This document shows, in pieces, positions 9,718 to 17,582 of a DNA stretch of 64,000 nucleotides. Source of the stretch: JBKECF01 sp047974375 (GTDB taxonomy: Bacteria > Bacillota > Clostridia > Lachnospirales > CAMZNU01); assembly GCA_047974375.1 (NCBI GenBank), contig JBKECF010000054.1, positions 186,001 to 250,000 of the forward strand. Direction: 5' to 3'. The translations under genes and the position numbers were made by a program. How positions within the stretch are numbered: the stretch's first letter is position 1; every line of letters starts with the position of its first letter. A model generated the notes under the pieces. That model saw only the letters and a list, made by a program, of their open reading frames with translations. It ran no database searches and was not told the DNA's origin.

Positions 9718-9894
9718 CTAATTATATTTTCTTTTTCTAGCTGCTTCAGATTTCTTTTTGCGTTTAACGCTTGGCTTGTCGTAATGTTCTCTTTTGCGAA
9801 CTTCGCCCATAATACCAGCTTTTGCACAGTTTCTTTTGAAACGTCTAAGAGCGCTATCTAAGGATTCATTTTCTTTTACTCTAACCTCTGACAT
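9718..9894 (-). CDS. rpsU: 30S ribosomal protein S21
   Basis: A 58-residue basic ribosomal protein. The sequence MSEVRVKENESLDSALRRFK, followed by a lysine/arginine-rich C-terminus ending RKRKYN, is standard for bacterial S21. A longer frame starts at 9951, but GGAGGGAAATTC immediately precedes the ATG at 9894, so that start is chosen. A consensus promoter lies just upstream. Confidence 0.96.
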   Translation of the reverse strand: MSEVRVKENESLDSALRRFKRNCAKAGIMGEVRKREHYDKPSVKRKKKSEAARKRKYN

Positions 9895-9942
9895 GAATTT
9901 CCCTCCCTCCAGTTGCTTTAATAGGTTCAAAACCATTTTAAT

Positions 9943-9971
9943 ATTATACAACGCTTATAGTTGTATGTCAA
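9943..9971 (-). promoter_or_regulatory. Consensus sigma-A promoter for rpsU-yqeY
   Basis: On the minus strand TTGACA, exactly 17 bp, then TATAAT (plus-strand coordinates 9966-9971 and 9943-9948). The -10 box lies about 50 bp upstream of the rpsU start codon. Both hexamers match the consensus perfectly. Confidence 0.9.
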
Positions 9972-10138
9972 ATTTTTTTGTTCAACTACGTTTTTAGTAA
10001 AAATTGTTTTAATTGTACTCAGTATACGTATAAATTCAATGTGAGTTTTAGAAAGTTTTAAAAATGGATTGATAATTTTAATTTAAGAAATTACTGTTGT
10101 GATAAATAAAAATCTAATGTATATTAAAGTAAACATAA

Positions 10139-10357
10139 GTCAATAGACATTTTCGTCAGTGGGGGCTTGTACCTTCACTGAACGGCGAATTCGGACGCAT
10201 AACCGAGTTGGTTGCAGACTTGGTTGCATAGTCGAGCAGAAAGCACAGCTTTCGACCAGACACGAGCAATAAAGCAAAGCTTTATGATCAGAGCAGTTTA
10301 CGTAGTAAACGACCAGATGTTATACATTGAGGTTGGGGTCCAGTTTTTACCGATGAA
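10139..10357 (+). repeat. Dispersed modular hairpin element, copy A
   Basis: One of four same-strand copies of an unrecognised element. It begins GTCAATAGAC and ends ACCGATGAA. The left core contains a hairpin (CAGTGGGGG / CCTTCACTG) and GGCGAATTCGG...CGCATAACCGAG. The centre carries three stem-loops with perfect arms and three-base loops (GAAAGC-aca-GCTTTC, ATAAAGC-aaa-GCTTTAT, GTTTAC-gta-GTAAAC), each followed by GACCAGA or GATCAGA. The right core is TATACATTGAGG..GGGGTC...TTACCGAT. This copy has three modules and lies upstream of the CAP-protein gene. No coding sequence is evident. Confidence 0.85.
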
Positions 10358-10391
10358 AAGGTGCTATATTTAGCTAAAAGGAGATTTATAT

Positions 10392-11264
10392 ATGAAAAGA
10401 TTTTTTTTACTTGCTATTGTGTCATTACTATTAACTGTGTCGGTGTATGCTTCAAATGGTTTGGAAAAAGAAGTAAAAGTAAATTCTGATGTTGTAAAAA
10501 TACAAATTGAAGGTAATAATACAAATATTAGCACTTTTTTGTATGGTAAAACAACCTATGTACCAATCCGTGCGGTATCGGAAAATCTTGGGGCTAAGGT
10601 TGATTACAATAATAAGACAAAAGAAGCTAATATCTATTTTGGTGATAACACACAGGAAATTTTAGAATCAACTAATAAAAATAAGCCGTCAACTAAAAAA
10701 ATATCAGTACTTATGGATTATATTTCATTTAAAATTGATGGTAAAGTTGCAGGTATAAATAATTTTTTTTATGATGGAACAGTATATATACCTATTAGGG
10801 CTGTTAGTGAGAATTTAGGTGCTACAGTGGATTACGATAAATCTACAAAAATTGCTAATATTTATTTTTTTAAAAAAAAGACTTCGGAAACTGCAGGTGT
10901 TACAACTACTGAAAAAGTTTTAGAACTTGTAAATTTAGAGAGAAAAAAAGCGGGACTTTCAGAGATTAGACTAAATCCTGAAGTAACGAAAGAGGCACAG
11001 CTAAAAGTTGAAGATATGATTAATTTAGGATATTTTTCTCATGAATCTCCAACTTATGGGACAGTTAGTGAACAGCTAAAAAATGCAAATATAGTATTTT
11101 CTATGATGGGCGAAAATATTGCACTAGGACAAACTACTCCTGAAGAAGTAATGGATGCTTGGATGAATAGTGATGGTCATAAAGCTAATATTTTAGAGCC
11201 GAATTTTACAGACATAGGAATAGGATTTTTAGAGAATTATTGGGTTCAAATATTCATTAAATAA
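10392..11264 (+). CDS. Secreted CAP/SCP-domain protein with two copper amine oxidase-like N-domains
   Basis: A 290-residue exported protein. A signal peptide (MKRFFLLAIVSLLLTVSVYAS) is followed by two tandem 'copper amine oxidase N-terminal' repeats, each with the hallmark TYVPIRAVSENLGA or VYIPIRAVSENLGA, at about residues 30-95 and 110-165. These are usually surface-attachment domains in Clostridia. The C-terminal CAP domain begins EKVLELVNLERKKAGL and keeps HESPTYG, GENIALGQ and NSDGHKANIL. CAP proteins are extracellular and of mixed function. A good AAAGGAG site precedes the ATG. The 5' flank is repeat copy A, which may lie in the leader of its transcript. Confidence 0.9.
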   Translation: MKRFFLLAIVSLLLTVSVYASNGLEKEVKVNSDVVKIQIEGNNTNISTFLYGKTTYVPIRAVSENLGAKVDYNNKTKEANIYFGDNTQEILESTNKNKPSTKKISVLMDYISFKIDGKVAGINNFFYDGTVYIPIRAVSENLGATVDYDKSTKIANIYFFKKKTSETAGVTTTEKVLELVNLERKKAGLSEIRLNPEVTKEAQLKVEDMINLGYFSHESPTYGTVSEQLKNANIVFSMMGENIALGQTTPEEVMDAWMNSDGHKANILEPNFTDIGIGFLENYWVQIFIK

Positions 11265-11336
11265 AAAACTTTTGATGTTTAGTTTTCTTTTGTATAAGAA
11301 TTTGGATAATATACAAATGTAAAAACAATTCAAACT

Positions 11337-11381
11337 AAAAAAGGGCATTTTTCTAAATATTTAATAGAAAAATGCCCTTTT
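11337..11381. terminator. Bidirectional terminator between the CAP gene and lysS
   Basis: AAAAAGGGCATTTTTCTA pairs with TAGAAAAATGCCCTTTT across a short loop, between converging genes. Confidence 0.9.
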
Positions 11382-11409
11382 AATGTAAAATACTTTGGCT
11401 ATTATATTT

Positions 11410-12894
11410 TTACTCTACTGGCTTCATAGTAGGAAATAATAACACATCTCTAATGGAATAGGAATTTGTAAGTAACATAACTAGCCTATCTATACCTATA
11501 CCTAATCCGCCTGTTGGTGGCATTCCATATTCTAAAGAGGTAATAAAGTCCTCGTCTATCATATTGGCTTCTTCGTCGCCAGATGCACGTAAGTTCTCTT
11601 GATGCTTAAATCTCTCTCTTTGGTCAATAGGATCATTTAGTTCAGAATAAGCATTTGCTATTTCTCTACCAAAAATAAATAATTCAAATCTTTCAGTCAA
11701 TTCAGGGTTTTCTGGTTTTTTCTTAGTTAAAGGAGAAATTTCAATTGGATGGTCTATAATAAACGTTGGGTTTATTAAATGATCTTCAACAAATGCCTCA
11801 AAGAAAAAGCTAAGGATATCGCCTTTACCGTGATGTTTTTCATACTCAATATGATGAATATCAGCTAATTTTCTCGCTTCTTCTAAAGTTTTTACTTCAT
11901 TAAAGTCAATGCCTTTATATTTTTTTATACTATCTACCATAGATAGTACTTCGAAGTCTTTTCCTAAGTCTATAGGTGTATCGTTATATGTTATTTCGTA
12001 AGTTCCATTTACTTCATAACAAACCTTTTTAATTAAACTTTCTGTAAGTTCCATCATGCCATAGTAGTCAGTATAGGCTTGATATAGTTCTAGTAAAGTA
12101 AATTCCGGATTGTGTTTTACACTCATACCCTCATTTCTAAAAACTCTACCTATTTCGTATACTCTGTCAAATCCACCTACAATTAGTCTTTTAAGAGGTA
12201 GTTCTAAGGAAATTCTTAAAAACATATCTATATCTAGTGAATTGTGGTGAGTAATAAAAGGTCTAGCAGAAGCTCCGCCTGCAATACTTTGTAATATAGG
12301 AGTTTCTGTTTCTAAGAACTCTCGTTCGTCCAAAAAGTTTCTAATAGTGCTAACTATTTTAGAACGTTTAATGAATGTTTCTTTTATGTCCGGATTTACT
12401 ATTAGATCGATATATCTTTGTCTGTATCTGATTTCATGATCTTTTAAACCGTGGAATTTTTCTGGTAATATTTGTAAACTTTTTGTTAATAGTATAACTT
12501 CTTGAGCTTTTACGGATATTTCACCTTTTTGCGTTTTAAAAACAACGCCTTTTACTCCGATTATATCGCCTATGTCAAATCTTTTGAAATCATCATAAAG
12601 CTCAAGGCCGATTATTTTACTTCCAACGTAACATTGAATTCTGCCAGATTTATCTTGAATGTCGCAAAAAGCTGCCTTACCCATTATTCTCTTTGTCATA
12701 ATTCTACCAGCAACAACTACGTCTTTGCCTTCATATTGGTCAAACTCATTGATAATGTTTGTGCTATATGAATCGACTGGGTATTTAACTTCTACAAAAG
12801 GGTCTTTGCCTTCATTTTGAAGATTTTTTAACTTCTCACGGCGTATTTGCATTTGTTCATTTAAATCTACTTCTTGGTTTTGTTCAATTTCCAT
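11410..12894 (-). CDS. lysS: Lysyl-tRNA synthetase, class II
   Basis: A 494-residue class II enzyme that charges tRNA-Lys. The N-terminal OB-fold anticodon-binding domain (VVAGRIMTKRIMGKAAFCDIQD) is followed by the catalytic domain with motif 2 (YEIGRVFRNEGMSVKHNPEFT) and motif 3 (GLGIGIDRLVMLL). Length and motifs are normal. It follows greA by 9 bases, and the greA-lysS pair is common in Clostridia. Both are served by a consensus promoter upstream of greA. No T-box leader is evident. Confidence 0.97.
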   Translation of the reverse strand: MEIEQNQEVDLNEQMQIRREKLKNLQNEGKDPFVEVKYPVDSYSTNIINEFDQYEGKDVVVAGRIMTKRIMGKAAFCDIQDKSGRIQCYVGSKIIGLELYDDFKRFDIGDIIGVKGVVFKTQKGEISVKAQEVILLTKSLQILPEKFHGLKDHEIRYRQRYIDLIVNPDIKETFIKRSKIVSTIRNFLDEREFLETETPILQSIAGGASARPFITHHNSLDIDMFLRISLELPLKRLIVGGFDRVYEIGRVFRNEGMSVKHNPEFTLLELYQAYTDYYGMMELTESLIKKVCYEVNGTYEITYNDTPIDLGKDFEVLSMVDSIKKYKGIDFNEVKTLEEARKLADIHHIEYEKHHGKGDILSFFFEAFVEDHLINPTFIIDHPIEISPLTKKKPENPELTERFELFIFGREIANAYSELNDPIDQRERFKHQENLRASGDEEANMIDEDFITSLEYGMPPTGGLGIGIDRLVMLLTNSYSIRDVLLFPTMKPVE

Positions 12895-12903
12895 TGTAGC
12901 CTC

Positions 12904-13380
12904 CTACTTAATAATTTCTAAAACATCAAATTTCTCTGTTCCATCTTCGGTTTCGTAACTAACAGTTTCTCCAACGGATTTACCAATTAGATGGCTACCT
13001 AATAAAGATTCGTTAGATATTTTACCTTCTAGAGGGTCCGCCTCAACAGAACCTACTATAGAATAAATTATTTCTTCTTCAAAAGTAAAGTCGTAGAGTT
13101 TTACTTTTGCACCAATAGTAACTGTATCTGTATTATTACTATCGCTATCTATTAGTTCTACATTTCGGAACATTATTTCTATGCTGCTTATTCTTGCTTC
13201 TATTTCTGCCTGTTCTTCCTTAGCGCTGTCGTATTCAGCGTTTTCTGATAAATCTCCTTGGCCTCTAGCTTCTTTTATTTTTTCTGCAACTTCTTTTCTT
13301 CTATGTATTTTTAAATTTTGCAATTCAGCCTCTAGCTTTTGTAGACCCTCTTTTGTTAATACTACATGTTTACCCGACAT
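12904..13380 (-). CDS. greA: Transcription elongation factor GreA
   Basis: A 158-residue factor that rescues backtracked RNA polymerase by stimulating transcript cleavage. The N-terminal coiled coil has LTKEGLQKLEAELQNLK and the acidic tip region ARGQGDLSENAEYDSAKEEQ; the C-terminal FKBP-like domain has SLLGSHLIGKSVGETV. AGGAGG lies 6 bases before the ATG. First gene of the greA-lysS unit. Confidence 0.97.
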   Translation of the reverse strand: MSGKHVVLTKEGLQKLEAELQNLKIHRRKEVAEKIKEARGQGDLSENAEYDSAKEEQAEIEARISSIEIMFRNVELIDSDSNNTDTVTIGAKVKLYDFTFEEEIIYSIVGSVEADPLEGKISNESLLGSHLIGKSVGETVSYETEDGTEKFDVLEIIK

Positions 13381-13486
13381 TTTTTCCTCCTGAATAAAAG
13401 ATATTTATATATGCAAGCAATTTTTCTTAAAATTAAAAAATTGTACTCATTACAATTAGCCCCTTGATATATAACAATTAAAGAAC

Positions 13487-13515
13487 ATTATAAGATTAAA
13501 TAAAATCCTTGTCAA
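13487..13515 (-). promoter_or_regulatory. Consensus sigma-A promoter for greA-lysS
   Basis: On the minus strand TTGACA (13510-13515), exactly 17 bp, TATAAT (13487-13492). The leader to greA is about 100 nt. Confidence 0.9.
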
Positions 13516-13631
13516 ACTGTGGACTTGGTTTCTATTTATTTGAGAGCTAGTTTTTTAAAGATATAATTATATGATAAAATATATTTTAAAAATATATACA
13601 ACTTTAAAAATATACAATATAGGAGGTAATT

Positions 13632-15008
13632 ATGGAAAATATAAATTTTTTAGGAGAAAAAAGATTAGAAATGTTATTTGATGAAGGTACTTTTGTAGAA
13701 CTAGGGGCGTTTGCTACTAATAGAGCTTCAACCTTAACTGAAGAAGAACATCAATGTCAAGGCGATGGTGTAACAACAGGATATGGAAAAATAAATGGAA
13801 GAGTTTCTTTCGCCTTTTCCCAAAACATTAGGGTTATGAGTGGTTCTTTTGGAGAAATCCATGGTAAAAAAATAGTTAATATTATTAGAAAAGCAATAGA
13901 TACAAAGTCGCCAATAATTTGTATTTTAAATTCAAAAGGGATTCGACTTCAAGAAGGAATACGAGCTTTACAAGTGTACAATGAAATTTATTTGGATCTT
14001 ATAAAATGTACTAATATACCTGTAATTACTTTAGTCATTGGTGAGAATACGGGCTTGCAATCTTTTTTATTACCATTTTCTGATTTTGTTATAATGGAGC
14101 AAGATAGTAGCATTAGTGTAAATAATAGAAATGTTGTGTCGGCTTTTGAAAAAATGGATTTAAAGGACTTTGGTAATGAAAGCCAACACTCTAAAAATAA
14201 TAATTGTCATTTTATTTCAGATAATACAGCTGATAGTTTTGGGAGAATAAGAGAAGTTTTAGAGTTTCTTCCACCAACTACTAGGGCAATACAGCGTTTT
14301 GAGCCTACTGATAATATAAAGCCTTTGGACTTTAAAATGGAGAATTTTTATTTTGAAAATATAGCGAAAAACATATTTGATGAAACTATTGAATACAGCA
14401 AAATGGAAAATAAAAATGTATATACTGCCTTTGGCGAAATTCTCGGGTATAGAGTTGGCATAGTGGCAAACGATGAAGAGTATAATGGTGGAGCACTAAC
14501 GTCAAAGGGGATAAAAAAAATAAGCGATTTTATAAATCTTTGCAATAAATTTAATATTCCAATTATTACATTTGTAAATACACCAGGAATATATCCGTCC
14601 TATAAAGATGAATGTGATGACTTATTAAGTAATACAAAGGATTTATTAACAAGCTATAGCAATTCAAAGCGAAAAATAACTATTTATATGAATAAAGCAT
14701 ATGGCAATGGCTTTAACCTGATGTGCCCCAAGGAAATGGGTGCAGATGTAGTTTTTGCTTGGCATACAGCAGAAATTTCCATACTAGGTCCAGAAAGTGT
14801 GGTTAATGTTCTATATAATAATGAAATAAAAAATGCTGATGATCCATTAAAAATAAAGTCAGAGTATTTAGAGTATTATAAAAATAATTTTACAACACCT
14901 CTAGCCGGTGGAAAGATGGGTATTCTTGATAATATAATAAATTATAAGGATACTAAATTAGCATTGGTAGATTCCTTAGCCTTAATAACTAGTAAGTTAA
15001 CTCAGTAG
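13632..15008 (+). CDS. Divergent acyl-CoA carboxylase/decarboxylase carboxyltransferase-like protein
   Basis: A 458-residue protein with the tandem crotonase folds of biotin-dependent carboxyltransferases (methylmalonyl-CoA decarboxylase alpha, propionyl-CoA carboxylase beta). Recognisable family stretches are GYGKINGRVSFAFSQN, FVNTPGIYPSYKDE, EMGADVVFAWHTAEISILGPESVVN and a C-terminal DP..Y....N..TP segment. The catalytic surroundings are eroded: the usual SGGARIQEG reads NSKGIRLQEG (residues 100-109), AGGA of the first oxyanion hole reads TGLQ (140-143), and YGGAY of the second reads YGNGF (about 356-360). It stands alone, with no biotin carrier, biotin carboxylase or membrane beta subunit nearby. 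It has a good AGGAGG site and its own terminator. It may be inactive or repurposed. Confidence 0.75.
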   Translation: MENINFLGEKRLEMLFDEGTFVELGAFATNRASTLTEEEHQCQGDGVTTGYGKINGRVSFAFSQNIRVMSGSFGEIHGKKIVNIIRKAIDTKSPIICILNSKGIRLQEGIRALQVYNEIYLDLIKCTNIPVITLVIGENTGLQSFLLPFSDFVIMEQDSSISVNNRNVVSAFEKMDLKDFGNESQHSKNNNCHFISDNTADSFGRIREVLEFLPPTTRAIQRFEPTDNIKPLDFKMENFYFENIAKNIFDETIEYSKMENKNVYTAFGEILGYRVGIVANDEEYNGGALTSKGIKKISDFINLCNKFNIPIITFVNTPGIYPSYKDECDDLLSNTKDLLTSYSNSKRKITIYMNKAYGNGFNLMCPKEMGADVVFAWHTAEISILGPESVVNVLYNNEIKNADDPLKIKSEYLEYYKNNFTTPLAGGKMGILDNIINYKDTKLALVDSLALITSKLTQ

Positions 15009-15020
15009 AATATATAAAAA

Positions 15021-15063
15021 GGCCCTAGAGATTACTTTAATATTAATAAGTAATTTCTAGGGC
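15021..15063 (+). terminator. Rho-independent terminator after the carboxyltransferase-like gene
   Basis: GGCCCTAGAGATTACTT pairs with AAGTAATTTCTAGGGC, with a G-T wobble, immediately after the stop codon. Confidence 0.75.
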
Positions 15064-15138
15064 TTATGTCATCAACGCCTCTGTTTTATTCCTGAGTTTT
15101 ATAGTCAAAAGTTTAAAAAACACCCTAACCCCCACTGA

Positions 15139-15304
15139 GTCAATAGACTTATCCGTCAGTGGGGGCTTGTACCCCCGCTGGAGGCGAATTTGGTCGCATA
15201 ACCGAGTTGGCTGCTCGAGCAATAAAGCGGAGCTTTATGACCAGAGCAGTTTACGTAGTAAACGACCTATACATTGAAGTGGGGGTCTAATTCTTACCGA
15301 TAAA
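15139..15304 (+). repeat. Dispersed modular hairpin element, copy B
   Basis: The shortest of the four copies. The left core has GTCAATAGAC and the CAGTGGGGG / CCCCCGCTG hairpin (one G-T wobble). Only two central modules are present (ATAAAGC-gga-GCTTTAT and GTTTAC-gta-GTAAAC), then the right core ending CTTACCGATAAA. The flanks carry a short inverted match (CACCCTA at about 15121 and TAGGGTG at about 15310). An IS1634 fossil abuts its right side. Confidence 0.85.
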
Positions 15305-15309
15305 GGTTG

Positions 15310-15910
15310 TAGGGTGCTTATGTGTTAAAGAAAAGAGTAGTCATAAACCGCTGTCTTTAATTTTCGTCTTTCGTTATACGCTTTCTTTTGAATGATTTAA
15401 TTTTAAATGTTTTTGTGCTGTTATAAATATATCCATATTTTTTCAATATTTCTTCCTGAAATGCCATGCTGCTACCTCTGAGTTTCAATTGCATCTTTTT
15501 TTGAACTTGGTTCTAGTACTCTGTTAAATAATAATAATTTGCAAATTTCGTCAAGATTATAATCAAAATTTCTTTTTCTATTTTCGCGTTGCAAAATATC
15601 ATTTATTCCAAGGGAACGATAGATTGATTATAAAAAATACGCCATAATTTTTATCCGCTTCTGTAATGCCATTTTTTTCAGATAAATTAATATTCATAGT
15701 AACAATTGAGTTCTCAATAGTTGAAGAGTACATTTTAGCTTCATCTTTCAATTTATCTAATATACTCGGGTCTTTATTTTCTAAGTCAATTAGTTTGCCA
15801 TATTTTTTTACAATTCTTCTTCTTGGGTTACCATACGCATTTCTATAACTTTCCATAAGATATACCTGATCTTTTTCAGGAGAACTATTTTTATTAATTG
15901 TTATATACAT
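15310..15910 (-). pseudogene. Degraded IS1634-family transposase (5' portion)
   Basis: A 103-codon frame at 15599-15910 reads MYITINKNSS...VYLMESYRNAYGNPRRRIVKKYGKL, the typical beginning of an IS1634-type (IS4 superfamily) DDE transposase. After a frameshift near 15600 the same protein continues as LGINDILQRENRKRNFDYNL and LLLFNRVLEPSSKK, then hits stops, and a further family-like fragment KAYNERRKLKTAVYD follows near 15350. The catalytic domain is absent. It is a dead insertion sequence, truncated next to repeat copy B. Confidence 0.8.
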
Positions 15911-15961
15911 AAAATTACCTCGTATCTATTATAGTGAAATGAATAATGAATGACTACATTT

Positions 15962-16002
15962 ATTTTTAAAAAATACCACTGAAATTTACTGTATTTTCAG
16001 TG
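15962..16002 (-). terminator. Probable terminator of the sulfatase operon
   Basis: CACTGAAA / TTTCAGTG arms (15977-15984 and 15995-16002), followed on the minus strand by a T-rich run, lie just after the stop of the response regulator gene. Confidence 0.6.
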
Positions 16003-16045
16003 ATATTTTGCGTTTTTTGGATATCTTGGGTGCAAAACCCAGGTT

Positions 16046-17563
16046 TTATTTTGAAAATTTATTTCTGTATTCGAATGGATTTATACCAAAGTTCTTTTTA
16101 AATACAGTAGAAAAATAACTTAAGTTAGAATAGCCAACAATGTCAGCTATTTCATAAACTTTTAAGTTGGAGTTTTCTAACATTTTTACTGCCTGTCGTA
16201 ATCTTATATTATTAAGATAAACAATAAAGTTAATACCTGTTTCATCTTTAAATAGCCTACTTAAGTATTCTGGGCTAAGGCTAACTGTATTTGCTACATC
16301 AGTTAAATTTATGGAATTTCTATAGTTTTCATTCATATATTTTATAGCATTTCTAATTGCTAGAGAGTAAGTACTATTTTCATATTTATAGGCGTTATTT
16401 AAAACTCCAAAGGACTTTTCTAAAAGTATGTTAAGGTCAGAAAAATTTTGAGCCTGTATAATATTTTCATTTGTTTTTTTTATATTTTCTTCTATTAACT
16501 CAATATTTTCATTAGTCACATGGATGATTGAAGTTATAATAAAGCTATATAATTTTTTTATGTAATTAACATCTATAGGTTTTTCAAGGCTAATTTCTTC
16601 TTTTAATTTATTTTTTATGGTAATTACTTCGGAATAGTTTTGCTTAATTAATTCTTTAGTAAATTTTGCTTTTAATCTTTCACCGTTACTTGGGGTTAAT
16701 ACTATATTTGTTTGAAAAGCAAATACTCTTTCATTATTGCTATAAAATTCAAGAGATACTCTATGATGGGCTTGAATTAGGGCTTTACGTAGTCTGTATA
16801 TATTGTCAAAAATATCGCTTATTCCAATAGTGCAAGAGTATTCTTTTAATATTTTATTGCAAAGTTCCATACACTTATTTTGCTGGTCTTTTCTGGAGTT
16901 AGAGCCTTGTATATTACCTATAATAAAAAGATGGTTGAAGTCAAATTGAAATTTTATTATATTATTTATGGAATTTATTTTAGGTATTAATATTTTATTT
17001 TCTATATGGTTATCGGTTTTAAAGTATATGTCTAATACAAATATTGGGTCTTTGTCAAAGAAAATATCATATCTCTTTAAAATTTCATTATTAACAATAG
17101 CATTGCCATCTTTTAGAATAAGAGATTTAAGAAAGTTATTCCTTTTTAAGGCTCTTTCGTATAGAGTTTCGTCTTTAGTTTCTTTCCTTAGGTTGAGAGT
17201 TTTTTTGCCTTTTTCTAATAATTCCCCAACAACCTTTTCGCTTATTTCTGTTTTTAATATGTATTCAGCGGCTCCTAGTTTAAAAGTTTTTCTTGCGTAT
17301 TCAAAATCTACATGACTTGTAAGTACGATTGTAAATATATCAACATTTAAGTTTTTAATTGCCTCCATTACTTCTAAACCGTTCATAATTGGCATTTTTA
17401 TATCAGTAAATACTATATCCGGCATGGTTTTTTTGAAAATTGAATAGCCTTCGGCTCCATGGCTTGCCGTTCCTATTACTTTATATCCATCAAATTTATT
17501 TATACAAAAAGTAAGCCATTCTCTAATGGGTGCTTCATCATCTATAATCAATATTTCTAGCAT
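16046..17563 (-). CDS. AraC-type two-component response regulator (YesN-like)
   Basis: A 505-residue cytoplasmic regulator. The receiver domain occupies about residues 1-120 (IIDDE acidic pocket, phospho-acceptor Asp in IVFTDIKMP, and the conserved KTEI lysine). A long unassigned middle region separates it from a C-terminal pair of AraC helix-turn-helix motifs (about 400-505; AVKMLENSNLKVYEIADIVGYSNLSYFSTVFKKNFG). It lies 19 bases after the sensor kinase gene and is the last gene of the sulfatase/ABC operon, so it probably responds to the transported compound and controls this operon. Confidence 0.92.
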   Translation of the reverse strand: MLEILIIDDEAPIREWLTFCINKFDGYKVIGTASHGAEGYSIFKKTMPDIVFTDIKMPIMNGLEVMEAIKNLNVDIFTIVLTSHVDFEYARKTFKLGAAEYILKTEISEKVVGELLEKGKKTLNLRKETKDETLYERALKRNNFLKSLILKDGNAIVNNEILKRYDIFFDKDPIFVLDIYFKTDNHIENKILIPKINSINNIIKFQFDFNHLFIIGNIQGSNSRKDQQNKCMELCNKILKEYSCTIGISDIFDNIYRLRKALIQAHHRVSLEFYSNNERVFAFQTNIVLTPSNGERLKAKFTKELIKQNYSEVITIKNKLKEEISLEKPIDVNYIKKLYSFIITSIIHVTNENIELIEENIKKTNENIIQAQNFSDLNILLEKSFGVLNNAYKYENSTYSLAIRNAIKYMNENYRNSINLTDVANTVSLSPEYLSRLFKDETGINFIVYLNNIRLRQAVKMLENSNLKVYEIADIVGYSNLSYFSTVFKKNFGINPFEYRNKFSK

Positions 17564-17582
17564 ATTTCCTCCTACCTATAGA

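Noticed and set aside
9952..10138. Possible RNA leader or riboswitch between rpsU and repeat copy A
   Set aside because: Apart from the rpsU promoter the segment is plain AT-rich sequence with no conserved motif I recognise.
10139..10357. Repeat copies considered as CRISPR or tandem-repeat arrays
   Set aside because: The hairpin modules differ in sequence, lack unique spacers of constant length and are bounded by fixed non-repeated ends.
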